From: Alkalibacterium sp049389645
GTDB taxonomy: Bacteria > Bacillota > Bacilli > Lactobacillales > Carnobacteriaceae_A
Direction: 5' to 3'
DNA length: 64,000 nucleotides
Assembly (NCBI RefSeq): GCF_049389645.1
Contig: NZ_CP186540.1
Coordinates: 1,054,001-1,118,000, forward strand
Shown here: positions 36,296 through 45,073 of the stretch, piece after piece
How the letters are laid out: each line of letters begins with the position of its first letter
How positions within the stretch are numbered: position 1 is the first letter of the stretch
Made by a program: the position numbers and the translations under genes
Notes under the pieces: generated by a model
Told to the model about the DNA's origin: nothing
The model's input: only the letters and a program-made list of their open reading frames with translations
Databases searched by the model: none

Positions 36296-36368
36296 TGGTC
36301 CCTACTGGTTTAGAATAGGCCTGTTTCCCTAGTCGGAAACAGTGCTAAAACCATTGATTTATCAAAGA
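36296..36368 (-). pseudogene. Degenerate tRNA-derived sequence
   Basis: The plus strand TGGTCCCTACTGG (36296-36308) is identical to the 3' end of tRNA-Val at 38546, and alignment then continues without gaps to a shared AGTGCT 38 nt further on. The anticodon-stem equivalent has changed on both sides (TGTTTCC/GGAAACA), so it still folds, and a D-arm-like AAATCAATGG follows. The 5' acceptor strand no longer pairs with the 3' strand, and the T-arm is broken. It is either a decayed tRNA gene or the outer attachment copy of an old element. Confidence 0.5.
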
Positions 36369-36483
36369 CAAACAAACTTTTCGTACTAACCAATAACAAT
36401 TAATATAAAAATTATTGACAATCCCCGCAAGGACAAAGGAGTGTCAATAATAGAGGCAGTCTTATATTTTTTTGAATAATGAC

Positions 36484-37191
36484 TTATTCTATATTCATCA
36501 TTATAAATTCATTTACTTTTTGAATGCTTTCTGAAATGGTATCTTCATCTACATCCTCATCTAATGCTACTGCTTCTATAATTTCATCATCTTCAGCAAA
36601 AGAATCAGAATCTTCTTCTATTGCTTTCTCTTCCAATTCCATTGCCTTATCCATAAATTTTACATACAACTCATATTCGTGTTCACTAGGCTGTTTCTCC
36701 CAATCTTTTTGCCTAGCGTCTATTTCAGTATCTGCTTCAGTTCGCATTAATCTACCTAATGAATACATATTGTCTGTAATTATTTCATTCTCATATAAGA
36801 ATATGTATAGTTGGTCTTGTTCTAAATCGTAATCATCATATTCATTCTCTACTTCAGATTCAAGTTCATTTAAAAGTTGTTCAATCTGGCTTTTATCAAG
36901 TTGATCCGAAGTTGTAACTCTTAACTCTAGACGATTAAAGCTTCCTAATTCAGTTAATTCTTCTTCTGCTATTTCATAATTATATTCATCGGTAACTGCC
37001 TGCTCTTCTGTTTCATTTTCTATAACAGTATTCTCTTCAGTATCGTCTGCTCCGTCTGTAACTACACCAAAAACGATAAAGGAAAATAGTGCAATGAGAG
37101 CAGATATATTTCTTTTTTTCTTATCCTTTCTCCAAAAATAAACTACACTAATTATACTGATAATAAGTATTATCATTGACAAATTTTCCAT
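36484..37191 (-). CDS. Hypothetical acidic membrane-anchored protein
   Basis: 235 residues from the ATG at 37191 with GGAGGAG upstream. Two N-terminal membrane segments (MIILIISIISVVYFW and ISALIALFSFIVFGVVT) flank a KDKKKR stretch. The remaining ~180 residues are very acidic, with EE/DE clusters, NRLELRVTTSDQLDKSQIEQ and DSDSFAEDDEIIEAVALDED. No known family is recognised; it is not a lipoprotein. It is more AT-rich than its neighbours and lies between the tRNA-like remnant and tRNA-Val, so it may be cargo of a decayed element. Confidence 0.6.
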   Translation of the reverse strand: MENLSMIILIISIISVVYFWRKDKKKRNISALIALFSFIVFGVVTDGADDTEENTVIENETEEQAVTDEYNYEIAEEELTELGSFNRLELRVTTSDQLDKSQIEQLLNELESEVENEYDDYDLEQDQLYIFLYENEIITDNMYSLGRLMRTEADTEIDARQKDWEKQPSEHEYELYVKFMDKAMELEEKAIEEDSDSFAEDDEIIEAVALDEDVDEDTISESIQKVNEFIMMNIE

Positions 37192-38545
37192 TTCTTCTCC
37201 TCCAATATATATATACATTGTTAAAGCATAACATTTTTATTTAAAATTTTAAATATGAAATTTTTTGTAAAAAGTATAAAGTCCTCTCATAATTGAGATA
37301 GTCTTCTTCATTTTACCTTTATAACTTAACTCTATAGATTCTTGATTTATTATTTTTTTACATATTCGTCATTTGTTTCTTTAAATACTTTATAAAAAAA
37401 ATCTTCATTACTCTGACCTAACAGTGTGGCTATTACCATTGTAGTTTTGTTTAAATGGTAACGCTTATGCATATTTATGATACGCTCCCTCTAAAGTAGA
37501 CACTAAAAAAAGTGACACTACTTTAGGGGATCTTTTTTTTATATAAATTCTTAGTATACTTTTGAATCGAGTGCAATTTTTAAAAAATGGACATTCTTGC
37601 CTGGGTCATTCAGACAAACAATCAACAATGTGTATCTTTGTATCTTAGAACGGCATCTATTACCTTTTTGAATAAAAAAAGCCGTATAAACTTCGCAGAC
37701 AATTGTCATGCCAACGTTTATAACACTTTTCCATAGATATATGATGGTTCCTACGGGTATTAACTGCACCGTTTTAGCCACTATCAATGTATGTCAAATA
37801 CTCACATATATAATAGAATAAACTATTTCACTTATCTAATGAAGATAATAAGCATAAATCATGTATGCATGGACAATATGCAAGTGTAACTGCAATTATA
37901 AAACCTCGGGAACGGTATTAGATCACACTTTAGAAGGTCTGCGTAATTCTGCGCAAGGCTTCTTGTTTGAAAAATCAAACTCAAGTATCGGTTTTTAGAG
38001 GGTCTGCCCAATTTTCGGCAACCCTCTTTGTTATCGGTCTGATATATACATCGGCCGAAAATTCGACCCATCTCCTCAAAACTGAGGGGATTTTTATCGA
38101 TAAGAATACTTTTACAACATGTCCCTAATATTAGGGCGGTCTAATATGGATACTCAAATTAAAGTCATATTTAAGCGTTGTAAGCCTGTTACGATGCAGC
38201 GTGTTAGCTGTTACTCTTTTTTAAGTAATAGCTATTGTAGTTTATGGGGATTACTTTTGAGTTCTGGGGAAAGTCTCATGACTAGCCGAAGCCAAAGATG
38301 GATAAGGCAAAAAAGAGAGAGCATATCAAATTAGCCCTCTCTCAATCACACATATAAAAACCCACACTTTTAACGTTGTTTCTTCAACGGTTGTACTTGA
38401 TATATATTATATCGTATCAACTTATTTTTAATCAACCAAATACGTGAACGTTCGTTATCATGCAAGTGTAAAAGAAAATAAGCCTACAAAACGTTGTGTA
38501 ATTACTGTCAAATCAACGTTTGTAAGGCTTATAATAAAAATATGA
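37192..38545. other. Decayed, gene-poor 1.3-kb stretch
   Basis: No convincing gene. Visible pieces are: an inverted structure CTAAAGTAG-CACT / AGTG-CACTACTTTAG at 37492-37526 followed by a T-run; two related hairpins of the form TAGA[A/G]GGTCTGC-AATT-GCAA-C[T/C]CTT at 37931-37965 and 37996-38030, resembling inverted IS ends; CTCAAAACTGAG plus T-run near 38076-38095; and a GAGAGAG/CTCTCTC hairpin near 38312-38345. Short open frames here have no recognisable products. It reads like remains of mobile DNA. Confidence 0.45.
38481..38532 (-). terminator. Terminator of tRNA-Val
   Basis: AGCCTACAAAACGTTG pairs with CAACGTTTGTAAGGCT; the hairpin lies 14 bp past the mature tRNA 3' end, and the minus strand then enters an A/T-rich tail. 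Confidence 0.75.
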
Positions 38546-38618
38546 TGGTCCCTACTGGGCTCGAACCAGCGACCCCTACCTTGTCGAGGTAGTGCTCTCC
38601 CAACTGAGCTAAGGAACC
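38546..38618 (-). tRNA. tRNA-Val (anticodon GAC)
   Basis: 73 nt. Acceptor strands GGTTCCT and AGGGACC pair with one G-T. D-arm AGCTCAGTTGGGAGAGC, anticodon stem CTACC/GGTAG around TCGACAA (anticodon GAC) and T-arm loop TTCGAGC are all present. The 3' CCA is not encoded. It is a single tRNA gene, which makes it a possible integration site (see 36296). Confidence 0.92.
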
Positions 38619-38755
38619 TTAATGGGCTGTACCTTTATGATTATACAAGAATAAAAACCTTTTGTAAACCTTTTTTAAAACAGATAGACTCTCTCTTTTC
38701 TTTTTTCCCTGAATCGTTCATAATGGAAGGGAGAGAATAAGGAAGGACAGATACG

Positions 38756-40060
38756 ATGGACACGACGCATTTAACTAAATTTTATAAAAAAAAACACACT
38801 GACAAAATCGAAGCTTTATATTTAGCCGGTGTGATTTCTAAAAAAGAAAAAGAAACCCTCTTGAATCGCACGTTGGAACTCGATTCCGAGACAGGCAATC
38901 ATTTGATTGAAAACTATATCGGTAATTATTCAATGCCTCTGGGTGTCGCGATGAATTACGTGATCGATGCGGAAGAAATGGTCGTGCCCATGGCCATAGA
39001 AGAACCGTCTGTTATCGCTGCATCCAGTTTCGCGGCTAAAATAATCGGTTCAGCTGGCGGATTTAATACAGAAGTCACCCAGAGACGGATGATCGGTCAG
39101 GTCACTTTGAAAAATATAGCTAATTTTGAAGAGGCTTCTAGGAAAATAGAGACTGCAAAGCAGGACATTCTCAGCCGAGCGAATGAAGCCTATCCTTCGA
39201 TCGTCAAACGCGGAGGCGGGGCTAGAGACTTGGAAGTCCGTATACTAAAGGATGATTCAGACAGCGGTATTCCCACGTTTCTATCTGTGCATATCCATAT
39301 CGACACACAGGAAGCGATGGGTGCAAACATCGTGAATACCATGATGGAAGGTATTTCACCGTATATTGAAGAATTGACCGGCGGGACCGCCTTGCTGCGT
39401 ATTTTAACCAACTACGCCACGGAGTGTTTGGCTACAGCGACATGCGTTATTCCAACGAACAAACTGAAAACAGCAACTTTTTCCGGCGAAGAGGTCAGAG
39501 ACCGCATCATCGAAGCAACACAAGTGGCAACGATCGATCCCTACCGGGCAGTCACACATAACAAAGGTATCATGAACGGTGTCGATGCCGTCGTTTTAGC
39601 TTCTGGTAATGACTGGCGAGCCATTGAAGCGGGTGTCCATGCTTATGCCAGCCGCTCAGGACAGTATCGTTCACTGACCACTTGGCAGAAAAATGATACG
39701 GGCGATTTAGTCGGCGAGCTCACCCTCCCTCTTCCAGTAGGAACGGTTGGTGGAGCCATTTCCATTCATCCGGGCGCTCAGTTAGCGCATTCTATTATGA
39801 ATCATCCGAATGCACACACACTCGAACGAATCATAGTCTCAGTCGGACTCGCTCAAAACTTTGCGGCTGTCCGCGCGTTAGTCACTGAAGGCATTCAAAC
39901 CGGACACATGGGACTGCACGCCCGCTCCTTAGCCATTAGTGCCGGAGCCAAAGGCGATCACGTCCAGCAGGTAGCCGATATACTCAAGCATTCCAAACAT
40001 AAGAATCTGCAGCGAGCCAAAAACATTCTATTGAATCTCTTAGAAGAATTTGATAAATAA
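38756..40060 (+). CDS. mvaA: Hydroxymethylglutaryl-CoA reductase, class II
   Basis: 434 residues. Class II HMG-CoA reductase features are ENYIGNYSMPLGVAMNY (near residue 60), EEPSVIAASSFAAKI (near 85), MGANIVNTMMEG (near 183) and GHMGLHARSLAISAGA near the C-terminus with the catalytic histidine. It reduces HMG-CoA to mevalonate with NAD(P)H in the isoprenoid pathway; mvaS, for the preceding step, is at 51757-52926 on the other strand. AAGGAAGG precedes the ATG. Single gene ended by a strong terminator. Confidence 0.93.
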   Translation: MDTTHLTKFYKKKHTDKIEALYLAGVISKKEKETLLNRTLELDSETGNHLIENYIGNYSMPLGVAMNYVIDAEEMVVPMAIEEPSVIAASSFAAKIIGSAGGFNTEVTQRRMIGQVTLKNIANFEEASRKIETAKQDILSRANEAYPSIVKRGGGARDLEVRILKDDSDSGIPTFLSVHIHIDTQEAMGANIVNTMMEGISPYIEELTGGTALLRILTNYATECLATATCVIPTNKLKTATFSGEEVRDRIIEATQVATIDPYRAVTHNKGIMNGVDAVVLASGNDWRAIEAGVHAYASRSGQYRSLTTWQKNDTGDLVGELTLPLPVGTVGGAISIHPGAQLAHSIMNHPNAHTLERIIVSVGLAQNFAAVRALVTEGIQTGHMGLHARSLAISAGAKGDHVQQVADILKHSKHKNLQRAKNILLNLLEEFDK

Positions 40061-40068
40061 ACTGAATT

Positions 40069-40106
40069 AAAGAGGAGGACCTTTTACACAAGGGTCCTCC
40101 TCTTTA
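40069..40106 (+). terminator. Terminator of mvaA
   Basis: AAAGAGGAGGACC pairs with GGTCCTCCTCTTT around an 11-nt loop, 9 bp after the stop. Confidence 0.85.
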
Positions 40107-40139
40107 ATTTGATTATATTACACTATTAAAGCCTACTGG

Positions 40140-40600
40140 TTCGTCGGGGATTAATCAGTTGGCACAAGTGATTTATATAGTGACTACTGAAAAATATAAA
40201 ACTTGACGGGTGGGCACTATATCAGTTTATAGGACCTTGTCAGATGGTTATTTTTTTGGGTTGTCACTTAAACCAGCTTTACCTATCACTCAAATGCTAT
40301 TTGTTTTTGAGCAGGTACTAAAAGGGCACTGTAGTTCCTGCTCAAATCAAATGACTAGTTGACTGGTTATTAATGAGAGACTTTAGTGGCCACTCAGGAG
40401 ATGAGCTATCATGAGCGGTCACTAATCGCTATCATAAGTGACCACCCCACTGCGACCTGCCGTGAGTGGTCACTAAAAAGAACCTTTGTGTCAAGTCGGG
40501 AGCAAACACCACCGAGTTGGTACTTAAATAACCAGCTTACAACCATTACAACACCAAAAGGGATTTTATCATGTTCATACTCGCCCAGAAGCGAGTATGT
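40140..40600. repeat. Degenerate interspersed repeat region, family 2, site 2
   Basis: A non-coding region sharing its vocabulary with 7950-8420: GAGCAGGTACTAAA (40309), GAGCGGTCACTAA (40413), GAGTGGTCACTAA (40464) and GAGTTGGTACTTAAATAA (40514), plus TAGTGGCCACTCA and AAGTGACCACC. It closes with CATACTCGC (40576) and GCGAGTATG (40599), the same hairpin as at 8396-8420 with one base pair fewer. It lies between the convergent genes mvaA and copB. An 87-codon open frame at 40386-40649 is fortuitous. Confidence 0.65.
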
Positions 40601-40722
40601 TCTGATTTTATTTTTAGTAATTAATAACTATGATCAACCCTTGTTGTGAAGTCGATAAAATCTAGTAAACACTGAAACTAAAGTCAGTATTAAACCCTAA
40701 ATTCTATACTTTCCTATACTAC

Positions 40723-40787
40723 AAAAAAGCACGGTGGTTTTAGGGATCACAATGAAGTGATCCCTCATAACCCCCGTGCTTTTTTTA
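40723..40787 (-). terminator. Terminator of copB
   Basis: AAAAAAGCACGG pairs with CCGTGCTTTTTTT, and an inner perfect stem GGGATCAC/GTGATCCC stacks on it. It lies just past the copB stop. Confidence 0.85.
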
Positions 40788-40791
40788 TCGT

Positions 40792-42918
40792 TTACCTAGT
40801 TTCGGTCGCAGGTTTCATGTCTTTTGATTCTTCTGTTTCATCATCCACGCTAAGCAAGCGTGCGTTGATGGCTACGATGACCGTACTCAACGACATGACA
40901 GCTGCTCCGATAGCAGGTGTCACAACGATTCCTTGATTGTACAGAATACCAGCCGCTAAAGGTATCGCTATAATATTATACCCCGCTGCCCACCATAAGT
41001 TCTGAATGTTTTTACGGTGTGTGGCTTTGGAGAGTTTCAAAACGTTCAGTACGTCTCTCGGATTACTATTTACCAGGATAACATCAGCGGTTTCAATCGC
41101 TACATCCGTTCCAGCACCGATCGCAATACCAATGTCAGCTGCTGCAAGAGCAGGTGCGTCATTGATTCCGTCACCGACCATGGCTACTTGTTTCGTGCCA
41201 TCTTCTTGAAGACGTTTAATGTGTTCTGATTTCTGATCCGGCAAAACTTCAGCAATCACTTCAGTTAAGCCCAGTTCTTTCCCTACCCCATCAGCGACTC
41301 GCTGGTTGTCACCGGTGATCATTACCGTATCGATTCCCATATCCGTTAGTTCTCTGATTACTTTATAAGAGGATTCTCTGATGATATCACTTAAAGCGAT
41401 CATGCCTTGCAGTTTGTGGTTTTTCAGCACAAATACGACTGTTTTCCCCTGTTGCGACAAGTCATTGTAGCGCTCCTCGTCAAAAGAAATCTCTTCTGCT
41501 TTCATCGCTCCCGGGCTTAAAATGGATACAGTATCCGAATCGATTTTTGCTTCCAGTCCTTTACCCGTCAAGTTGTTGTAATCTGTCACGCCCAGACGCT
41601 GAACTTTTTTCTCTTCCCCGGCACGTACAATGCCTTTAGCGATCGGGTGATCCGATTGACTTTCGACGGAATAGGCAAGTTGAAGTACGTCTTCTTCTGA
41701 CGTGCCATCTTCTGGAATGATATCATCGACACCAAAGTTTCCTTCAGTTAAAGTCCCGGTTTTGTCAAAGACAATTTTATCAATATTACGAGCCATTTCA
41801 AACTGCGTACGGTTTCTTATAAGCAGTCCTTTTTGTGCCGCAATAGAGGTTGATACTGAACTGACTAAAGGCATCGCCAGTCCCAAGGCATGAGGGCAGG
41901 CAATGATTAAAACGGTCACTGTTCTTGCTAAGGCAAACTCAAAGTCTGCTACATTCATCCAATAAATCATCGTAATCAAACCCGCTACAAGAGCGACATA
42001 AAAGAGCCACTTCGCAGCCGTATCGGCAAAGCCCTGGGCGCGCGATTTTGTCGCCTGAGCGTTTTTCACCATCTCAACAACTTGTGAGAGATACGTCTCT
42101 TCTCCGACTTTACTTACTTCTACAGTGAGGACACCTTCCCCGTTGATAGAACCCCCAATGACCTCTTCTCCGGGTTCTTTTTCGACAGGGACAGATTCAC
42201 CGGTCAGCATCGATTCATCAATTGAGGATTTCCCTTCCAAAATTTCACCGTCTAAAGGAACTTTCTCACCGGATTTTACTAAAATTTTATCTCCGGGATG
42301 CAATTCTTCTACCGATACTTCTGTAGTATTGCCATTCTCGTCTAGTTTATGGGCATCATTAGGCATAAGGTTTATCAGTTCTTCCAGCGCTTTGGATGCT
42401 CCCATCTGGGAACGCATCTCGATCCAGTGTCCCAGCAACATAACGACGATCAATGTAGCGAGTTCGAAATAAAAATCACTGCCTTCAATAAAGAAAGTGG
42501 TTAGCGAACTGTATACATAAGATGTTGTGATGTCCAAAGAAATTAGTGTCATCATCCCCGGTGTATGATCCTCTACGACTTCTCTTTTCAAGCCTGATAA
42601 AAATGGTTTCCCGCCGTAAAAGAAGACGAACGTTGCGAGTGCAAACAATACCAAGTCAGAACCTGGAAAAGATACGTCAAAACCGAATAAATGCTGCAGC
42701 ATCGGAGCTAAAATGGCAATGGGTACAGAGATGACCAAAGAAACCCAAAAACGTTTCTTGAAGTCTTCAACCATATGCGCGTGATGATCCTGATGGCTCC
42801 CGTGGCCGTCATGGCCATGATGATCTTCGTGACCCTTATCCTCATGCTTATCTTTTGTTTCTTGATTCATATGGTCGTGTTCTTTTACATTCTGATTATC
42901 AGTATGTTTGTCTGACAT
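40792..42918 (-). CDS. copB: Copper-translocating P-type ATPase, CopB type
   Basis: 708 residues from the ATG at 42918, which sits 9 nt after AAGGAG; an ATG 9 nt upstream abuts the SD. A His/Asp-rich metal-binding N-terminus (about 15-50, HEDHHGHDGHGSHQDHHAH) replaces CXXC domains. The metal motif is CPHALGLA, with CPH as in CopB rather than CPC. P-type ATPase motifs are TGES, DKTGTLTEG and GDGINDAPAL. It exports copper or silver from the cytoplasm. No copY, copA or copZ adjoins it, but the promoter has cop-box-like repeats. Confidence 0.92.
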   Translation of the reverse strand: MSDKHTDNQNVKEHDHMNQETKDKHEDKGHEDHHGHDGHGSHQDHHAHMVEDFKKRFWVSLVISVPIAILAPMLQHLFGFDVSFPGSDLVLFALATFVFFYGGKPFLSGLKREVVEDHTPGMMTLISLDITTSYVYSSLTTFFIEGSDFYFELATLIVVMLLGHWIEMRSQMGASKALEELINLMPNDAHKLDENGNTTEVSVEELHPGDKILVKSGEKVPLDGEILEGKSSIDESMLTGESVPVEKEPGEEVIGGSINGEGVLTVEVSKVGEETYLSQVVEMVKNAQATKSRAQGFADTAAKWLFYVALVAGLITMIYWMNVADFEFALARTVTVLIIACPHALGLAMPLVSSVSTSIAAQKGLLIRNRTQFEMARNIDKIVFDKTGTLTEGNFGVDDIIPEDGTSEEDVLQLAYSVESQSDHPIAKGIVRAGEEKKVQRLGVTDYNNLTGKGLEAKIDSDTVSILSPGAMKAEEISFDEERYNDLSQQGKTVVFVLKNHKLQGMIALSDIIRESSYKVIRELTDMGIDTVMITGDNQRVADGVGKELGLTEVIAEVLPDQKSEHIKRLQEDGTKQVAMVGDGINDAPALAAADIGIAIGAGTDVAIETADVILVNSNPRDVLNVLKLSKATHRKNIQNLWWAAGYNIIAIPLAAGILYNQGIVVTPAIGAAVMSLSTVIVAINARLLSVDDETEESKDMKPATETR

Positions 42919-43019
42919 GACGCTCATCTCCTTGTTTATTTATTCGTTTACATGTGTAATCGTTAAATACAAATTAACACTCTCTTTAATTTTTGTCAAA
43001 TAAAAGTTCTTCTATTTCT

Positions 43020-43054
43020 ATTATACTGTTCACAAACGTATCTCTACAAACGTT
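43020..43054 (-). promoter_or_regulatory. copB promoter with two cop-box-like repeats
   Basis: On the minus strand a TATAAT -10 (43020-43025) has TTGTAG 18 nt upstream. The decamers CACAAACGTA (43031-43040) and TACAAACGTT (43045-43054) overlap the -35 and spacer. Each matches the CopY box TACANNTGTA at 8 of 10 positions and they are 14 bp apart, as paired cop boxes often are. The regulator is not in the window. Confidence 0.5.
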
Positions 43055-43088
43055 TTGAATATGCCCCGTTTTTCTCTAAACATTAAAA

Positions 43089-43126
43089 AACACCTGAGCA
43101 TTGGATGCATCCAACGCTCAGGTGTT
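43089..43126. terminator. Orphan terminator-like hairpin
   Basis: AACACCTGAGC and TTGG pair with CCAA and GCTCAGGTGTT. It lies next to the alpha-galactosidase remnant and was probably the terminator of that lost gene. Confidence 0.65.
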
Positions 43127-43164
43127 CTAGCTTTTCTTTATGGTAATCTTTCTTCTTTTGCTGT

Positions 43165-43450
43165 CAATTTAACGATCCAGCTGTGAATAGGGTTCGGTGA
43201 TATAACGGTTCATATCCCATTAGATGTAATCGTTCTTTCCTTTAGTCAAAATCGCATCCATCTGATCGAATAAAACATCCGCGATCTACGGATTTGAAAA
43301 ATCTAAAACAAATGGATCTCGTCCAGGTGACATCGATTTCCCCGGAACATGGATCACCCGCTCCGAATGTTCTTGATAAAGTGGTACATCGTTATTGATC
43401 ATTTCCGATTCGAACCACAAGCCAAATTTCAATACCAGCTGTTTCTCATT
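43165..43450 (-). pseudogene. Fragment of a GH36 alpha-galactosidase gene
   Basis: Minus-strand translation gives EKQLVLKFGLWFESEMIN, HSERVIHVPGKSMSPGRDPF, VLDFSNP, a stop, IADVLFDQMDAILTKGKNDYI, a stop, then WDMNRYITEPYSQL. These match the catalytic core of MelA/RafA-type GH36 enzymes, where WFEPEM, HVPGR-SPGR and YIKWDMNR carry the substrate site and catalytic Asp. At least two in-frame stops and the absence of both flanks show that only ~95 codons of a ~730-residue enzyme remain. Confidence 0.75.
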
Positions 43451-43489
43451 TAAAAAACATGAAAAAGGACCGAGTTGAACTTGATCCTG

Positions 43490-44803
43490 CTACTTAATCT
43501 TCTTCACTCGTTTATTCGGATTAACTTTCCAAGTGACGAGCCCTAAGACAAGCGCTTCTGCAAAAACAAAAGATAACCAGACGCCCGTCATGCCATAAAT
43601 TCGACTTAATACTAATACGAGCGGGACAATAATGAACCCGCCTCTAAGCATAGAGAAAAAGAGGGCCCGATTCGGTTGATTGGTAGCGCCGAAGTAACTG
43701 GTCAAAACTGTATTGAGTCCGGCAAAAAAGAAGCCGACAAAGTAAACCAATAAACCAGTAGTTGCCATCTCGGCTATATGTGCATTTTGTTCGCTGTTGA
43801 AGGCAAGAATAATCTGATCGCTCAACAGGTAAGTTCCGCCATATACAACCGTACTCAATATAAGTGACGTCCCTAAAGACAAGGCCAATACCTGCTTCAT
43901 CTGCTTGAGATTTTTCAGTCCATAGCTTTCACTTAGTAACGGCTGCGTCCCTTGAGCAAGACCTGCGAACAGTGACAACACAACAAAAGAGATGTTGGCT
44001 ATGATGCCATACGCCGCTAATCCATCATTACCTTCCAATGAAAAGATGATGGTATTGAACGTAAACATGACGACCGAACCGGAAATCTCGTTTACAAATG
44101 CCGACGCACCTAAATAAGTGACATCCTGAATCAAAAACTTTTCTATTTTCTGAAAGGTAAAGGCCAAATTATTTTTTGGTTTAAAGTAATGAATCGCCAA
44201 GATACTCAGACTGATAAGGGGCGAAATACTCGTCGCTAATGCTGCACCAAACATGCCCATTTGCAGAGGAAAGATAAAGATATAATCCAAGACGACATTC
44301 AATACGCTTCCTATGACCATCCCGAACATAGCTAGAGAAGGATCTCCGTCGTTTCTTACGAAAGAAAGCAAGGTATTGTTCAGCACAAAAAAGGGTGCGA
44401 ACGATAAAATCGTTCGTAGGTAAACGCTCGTGGCATCAAACGTTTGTGCATCTGCCCCGGAAAATCGGGCAATCGCTTCTGAACCGAATTGACCCACAGC
44501 CAAGAATAGCACCCCAAATGCCAAGGCGAATAGAATGGTTTGGGAGTAAACTTTTTGCGCCTGCTCACGTTTATCTTGAGACAGCAAGATTTTATACCGA
44601 GTTGCGCCACCTATACCCATCATCAAACCAAATCCGTGAATGATGCCAAAAGCCGGAATACTGAGGTTTAAAGCCGCGATCCCAGTTGGGCCTAAAGCTT
44701 GGGCTATAAAAAAGGTATCCGCTAAAATATAGAAAGAAATGCCTAGCATTCCCAGCATGTTCAAACTGACGTATTTAAAAAACAATTTCACACTTCGCTG
44801 CAT
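43490..44803 (-). CDS. MATE-family efflux transporter
   Basis: 437 residues with 12 membrane segments in two MatE halves. FYILADTFFIAQALGPTGIAALNLSIPAFGI at the start and GLAQGTQPLLSESYG in the middle are family features. It would export drugs or metabolites in exchange for Na+ or H+. Single gene. The substrate cannot be inferred. Confidence 0.88.
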   Translation of the reverse strand: MQRSVKLFFKYVSLNMLGMLGISFYILADTFFIAQALGPTGIAALNLSIPAFGIIHGFGLMMGIGGATRYKILLSQDKREQAQKVYSQTILFALAFGVLFLAVGQFGSEAIARFSGADAQTFDATSVYLRTILSFAPFFVLNNTLLSFVRNDGDPSLAMFGMVIGSVLNVVLDYIFIFPLQMGMFGAALATSISPLISLSILAIHYFKPKNNLAFTFQKIEKFLIQDVTYLGASAFVNEISGSVVMFTFNTIIFSLEGNDGLAAYGIIANISFVVLSLFAGLAQGTQPLLSESYGLKNLKQMKQVLALSLGTSLILSTVVYGGTYLLSDQIILAFNSEQNAHIAEMATTGLLVYFVGFFFAGLNTVLTSYFGATNQPNRALFFSMLRGGFIIVPLVLVLSRIYGMTGVWLSFVFAEALVLGLVTWKVNPNKRVKKIK

Positions 44804-45073
44804 TTTATTCTCTACTCTCTTTTTAAAATGAACCTTAGACTAGCTTACTCAGTCCTTTCCTTTAAGTCAACCTTCTGTGAAAAGTTAAGACTTTTTGGGA
44901 GATTTTTTAATCACTATTTTATATTAAACCTGAAACGTTGTTAAAGTAATTTTCGATCTAACATGATATAGTTTTTATAATATGTCAAAGGCTTGATAAT
45001 AAATTTTCTATCCACATATATAAAGATGCTATTAAAAAAATATTTATACATAATAAAAGAAAGGGTGATTTTA

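Larger units (their letters stand above)
36061..36483. other. Gene-free stretch with a terminator-like hairpin and a tRNA-like remnant
   Basis: No coding frame. It contains a hairpin at 36244-36290 and the tRNA-derived sequence at 36296-36368, listed separately. The remaining parts are AT-rich and featureless. Confidence 0.5.

Noticed and set aside
37551..37787. 78-aa minus-strand ORF
   Set aside because: No recognised family, no clear ribosome site, located in decayed DNA; the sequence reads as chance coding.
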